A stretch of 64,000 bases of DNA from PALSA-612 sp963755155 (GTDB lineage Bacteria > Actinomycetota > Thermoleophilia > Gaiellales > Gaiellaceae). The translations under genes and the position numbers were made by a program. Location of the stretch: contig CAVWIV010000005.1 in assembly GCA_963755155.1 (NCBI GenBank), positions 62,001 to 126,000 on the forward strand. The letters are read 5' to 3'. Under the pieces are notes generated by a model. It saw only the letters and a list, made by a program, of their open reading frames with translations, had not been told where the DNA came from and did not search any database. How positions within the stretch are numbered: the stretch's first letter is position 1; the number at the start of each line of letters is the position of its first letter. Below, piece after piece: positions 60,921-64,000 of this stretch.

Positions 60921-60926
60921 ACGGTA
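60921..60926 (-). promoter_or_regulatory. -10 box TACCGT of the kinase operon
   Basis: 6 nt before ATG 60914; the likely single promoter for kinase, regulator and acylase. Confidence 0.45.
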
Positions 60927-61074
60927 GCCGACCGCGCCGCCGATCGCATCGGCCGTCAGGACGAGCTTCGAATCATCCTCGAGGATGAGAAGAAGATCGT
61001 TCTCGCGGCCGACGCCGGGGCGAGGTGTTGTCGATAGCCTCGGGCGAACATCAGCGACCGAAACCGAGGTTGAG

Positions 61075-61851
61075 ATGAACACATCCGAAGCTCTGTCCGA
61101 CGAAAACGTCCTCCACGGCAACGGCACGGCGGTCGTCGCGGCCAAAGATGTAACGCGCCGCTACGGCGAAGGAGACACGGCGGTGGACGCGCTGAGGGGC
61201 GTGAGCCTCGACGTCGCGCGCGGGAAGCTGACCGCGGTCATGGGCCCGTCGGGCTCCGGCAAGTCGACGCTGATGCACATCCTCGCCGGGCTCGACAAGC
61301 CGACGTCGGGCACGGTCTCGATCGACGGGACCGAGGTGACGACCCTCGGCGACAACCAGCTGACGAAGCTGCGCCGCAAGCACATCGGGTTCGTCTTCCA
61401 GTTCTTCAACCTCCTGCCGATGCTCAGCGCCGAGGAGAACGTCCGGCTGCCGCTGACGATCGCGGGCACGAAGCCCGACAAGGCGTGGTTCGAGAACCTC
61501 CTTCAGCAGGTGGGGCTCACCGACCGCCGTACCCACCGCCCGAGCGAGCTCTCGGGTGGCCAGCAGCAGCGCGTGGCGATCGCGCGCGCGCTCGTCTCCC
61601 AGCCCACCGTCGTCTTCGCGGACGAGCCCACGGGCAACCTCGACTCGGCGACCTCCGGCGAGATCCTCCAGCTCATGCGAACGTCGGTGGACGAGCTCGG
61701 ACAGACGACCGTGATGGTCACGCACGATCCGCGCGCGGCGGCGATCGCCGACCGCATCCTCTTCCTCGCCGACGGTCTCGTCGTCAAGGACCTCGTCGAT
61801 GCGACTTCGCACGACGTGATCGAAGCCATGGAAGAGCTCCACGTCGAATGA
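61075..61851 (+). CDS. ABC transporter ATP-binding subunit, MacB/LolD type
   Basis: 258 residues. Walker A MGPSGSGKST, Q-loop FVFQFFNLLPMLSAEENV, signature LSGGQQQR, Walker B VVFADEPTGNLD, switch His in MVTHDPRAA: the pattern of ATPases paired with FtsX-type permeases. ATG 61075 has GAGGT about 7 nt upstream. Divergent from the kinase with a 160-bp gap, large for this genome, room for regulator binding. Overlaps the permease by 4 nt (ATGA). Confidence 0.93.
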   Translation: MNTSEALSDENVLHGNGTAVVAAKDVTRRYGEGDTAVDALRGVSLDVARGKLTAVMGPSGSGKSTLMHILAGLDKPTSGTVSIDGTEVTTLGDNQLTKLRRKHIGFVFQFFNLLPMLSAEENVRLPLTIAGTKPDKAWFENLLQQVGLTDRRTHRPSELSGGQQQRVAIARALVSQPTVVFADEPTGNLDSATSGEILQLMRTSVDELGQTTVMVTHDPRAAAIADRILFLADGLVVKDLVDATSHDVIEAMEELHVE

Positions 61852-64000
61852 CGAGAGTCGCTCTTCGCGCCCTCTGGGCCAGGAAGCTCCGGACATTCCT
61901 CACGGGCTTCGCGATCGTGCTCGGCGTGGCGACGATCACGGGCACGTACGTCCTGACCGACTCGATCTCGAAGGCCTTCGACTCGATCTTCACGACGATC
62001 TACCAGGGCACCGACGCCGTCATCTCCGGCAAGACCGCCTTCGACGTGAGCGAGGAGTCGGGGGTGCAGATCCCGTCGTTCGACGAGTCCTTGCTCGCCG
62101 AGGTGCGGGCGCTGCCGGAAGTCGGCGGCGCGATCGGCGGCGTCGGCGGTGAAGCGCAGCTGATCGACGACGACGGCGACGTGATCCAGTTCGGCGGCGC
62201 GCCGAACTTCGGCTTCTCGGTGGACCCGACGCAGCCCCGCTTCAACTCGATCGTGCTGAAGGACGGCGATTGGCCGGCTGCCGGCGACGTCGCCGTCGAC
62301 ACGTCGACGGCCTCGCGAAAGGACATCGAGGTCGGCGAGCAGATCGGCGTGCAGGCGACAGGCGCCGTGCAGCGACTCCGCGTGTCGGGCCTGTTCGACT
62401 TCTCCGCCGAGGGCAACATCGGCGGGGCGACGCTCGCGGCGTTCGACCTGCCCACCGCGCAGCGGATCTTCGAGAAGGAAGGAAAGCTCGACCAGATCCG
62501 CGCAGCGGCGGCGGAGGGAACGACGGATGCCGAGCTCCTCGCCTCGATCAACGACATCCTGCCGCCCGCTACCCAGGTACGCACCGGGGAAGGCCAGGCC
62601 TCGGAGGACGCGAGCGAGACGCAGAGCTTCCTCACGTTCCTGCAGGGCTTCCTGCTCGCGTTCGGCGGCATCGCGCTCTTCGTCGGCGCGTTCGTGATCG
62701 CGAACTCGCTGTCGATCACGATCGCGCAGCGCACACGGGAGTTCGCCACCCTGCGCACGATCGGCGCTTCACGGCGCCAGATCTTGAGGACGGTGCTGCT
62801 CGAGGCGCTCGTCATCGGCATCCTCGCCTCGATCACCGGGATCGTGCTCGGCCTCGGCCTGGCCAAGGGCCTTTTCTGGCTCTTCGAGCAGGTCGGATTC
62901 ACGCTGCCCGAACTCCGGCCTGCTGCTGGAGACGCGCACGGTGATCGTCTCGCTGATCGTCGGCGTGGTCGTGACCGTCATCGCGAGCCTGCGGCCCGCG
63001 CGGCGCGCGACGCGCGTGCCCCCGATCGCCGCCGTGCGTGAGGGCGCAACGCTGCCGCCCGGCCGTTTCCGTCGCTACCGCCCCGTCGGCTCGGCGCTAC
63101 TCGGCCTGGCCGGCTTCGCGCTGCTCGCCTACGGCCTGTTCGGCAGCGGGCTCTCGACGGCGGGAATCCTCGTCTCGATGGGCGTCGGCGCGGTGCTGAT
63201 CTTCTTCGGCGTCGCGTTCTTCTCGGCGCAGCTCGTGACGCCGCTCGCGCACGTCCTCGGCGGCCCGGCAGCCAGATTCGCCGGCGCGCCGGGGATCCTC
63301 GCGCGGGAGAACGCGATGCGGAACCCGCAACGCACGGCCTCGACGGCTTCCGCGCTCATGATCGGCCTTGCTCTCGTCACGCTTGTCGGCATGCTCGCGG
63401 CGTCGATCCGCTCGTCGTTCTTCGACGCGGTCGACAAGATCTGGGTGACCGACTACGCCCTCACGGCGCAGAACAACTACACGCCGATTCCGGTCAGCAC
63501 CTCGGAGCCGTTGCGTGACGTGCCCGGGGTCACGGCAGTCGTGGGCGTCCGCACGGGTGAGGCGAGGTTCCTGAACGGCGACCACTTCATCACGGCCGTC
63601 GACCAGGGCGCCAGCAAGGTCTTCCGGCTGGAGTGGATCGCCGGCTCGAACGCGACTCTCGACCAGCTCGGCGAGGACGGCGCAGTCACGGACGACGGGT
63701 ACGCGAAGGACCATGATCTCAAGCTCGGGTCGTCCGTGGACGTCCTCTTCCCGAGCGGCGACACGAAGACCTTCCGGATCAAGGGCATCTTCGATCCCCC
63801 GTCGGGCGGGTCGCCGTTCGGCATCCTCACGACGTCGAGCGCCACCTTCGACGAGAACTTCGAGAACCCGAAGAACTACTACACGTTCGTGACCATGGCA
63901 GGCGGCGAGACGCCGGAGAACACGGCGGCGCTCGAGGCGGCCCTCACAGACTTCCCCAACGCGAAGCTCCAGAACAGGGACGAGTTCAAGGACAACCAGT
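61848..64000 (+). CDS. FtsX/MacB-type ABC permease, one frameshift, cut by window edge
   Basis: N-terminal helix (LRTFLTGFAIVLGVATITGTYVL), a large extracellular MacB-like domain (residues ~45-250), three helices with FVIANSLSITIAQRTREFATLRTIGASRRQI (the FtsX signature), then after a basic linker another helix pair and a second extracellular domain running off the window. The frame shifts near 62911 between TLP and NSGLLLE; one extra G. Eight to ten helices expected in full. Mechanotransmission exporters of this type move lipoproteins, peptides or antibiotics. Confidence 0.9.

Noticed and set aside
61021..61075. Leaderless promoter for the MacB-like ATPase
   Set aside because: The nearest TAGCCT-like box is ~35 nt from the ATG, and GAGGT precedes the start, so this gene seems to have an ordinary leader.

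Overview
The window is high-GC DNA (estimated by eye at nearly 70% G+C) from an actinobacterium, most likely class Thermoleophilia and possibly Gaiellales-like. The pointers are WhiA, a HemQ/ChdC-type coproheme decarboxylase, a class A PBP with PASTA repeats, and the 16S sequence. The taxonomy is inferred from reading, not from an alignment. No phage, insertion sequence, CRISPR array or replication origin was recognised; it looks like chromosomal backbone.

Layout. 1-7308 is a glycolysis/gluconeogenesis cluster (gpmI, tpiA, glpX, fba, pgk, gap) followed by whiA and a DNA alkyltransferase. 7331-16396 carries pruA, two paralogous exported proteins, uvrC, a secreted glycoside hydrolase, chdC, bcp and a Calx-beta surface protein. 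16569-22473 has tRNA-Leu with a 61-bp partial copy, a secreted subtilase, a beta-hydroxyacid dehydrogenase and a PLP enzyme. 22581-29104 has a three-gene ABC-2 exporter, an acyl-ACP thioesterase, tRNA-Asn and dnaG-thiG-thiS-thiE. 29145-35587 is a tandem pair of very large adenylate cyclase/AAA/TPR signalling proteins. 35569-40406 holds dgt, an MFS pump, an SDR, a phosphatase, an HtpX-like protease and a VOC protein. 40443-45411 is one complete rRNA operon (16S-23S-5S, minus strand, no spacer tRNA), with long base-paired processing stems around 16S and 23S. 45762-55000 has tyrS, a class A PBP, mpg, a RemA-like gene, a DegT aminotransferase, ilvE, ybaK and serA. 54947-64000 ends with a serA-linked aminotransferase, then a penicillin-acylase-type hydrolase, an unusual cyclase-REC-LuxR response regulator and its histidine kinase, divergent from a MacB-like ABC transporter.

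How it works together. Many genes begin 6-7 nt after a TANNNT box with no room for a ribosome binding site, which points to leaderless transcription as the main mode here. Genes inside operons overlap by 4 nt (ATGA/GTGA) or by a few bases. The most interesting candidate system is the kinase, cyclase-fused regulator and secreted acylase unit set back-to-back with an ABC exporter at the right end.

Data quality. About two dozen single-base frameshifts interrupt genes that should be essential or at least conserved (gpmI, fba, uvrC, serA, PBP). They are patchy (for example 10.0-12.4 kb and 30.6-32.0 kb, none seen from 22.6 to 30.6 kb), so residual sequencing indels are the likeliest cause. Interrupted genes are given here as single features spanning the whole gene.
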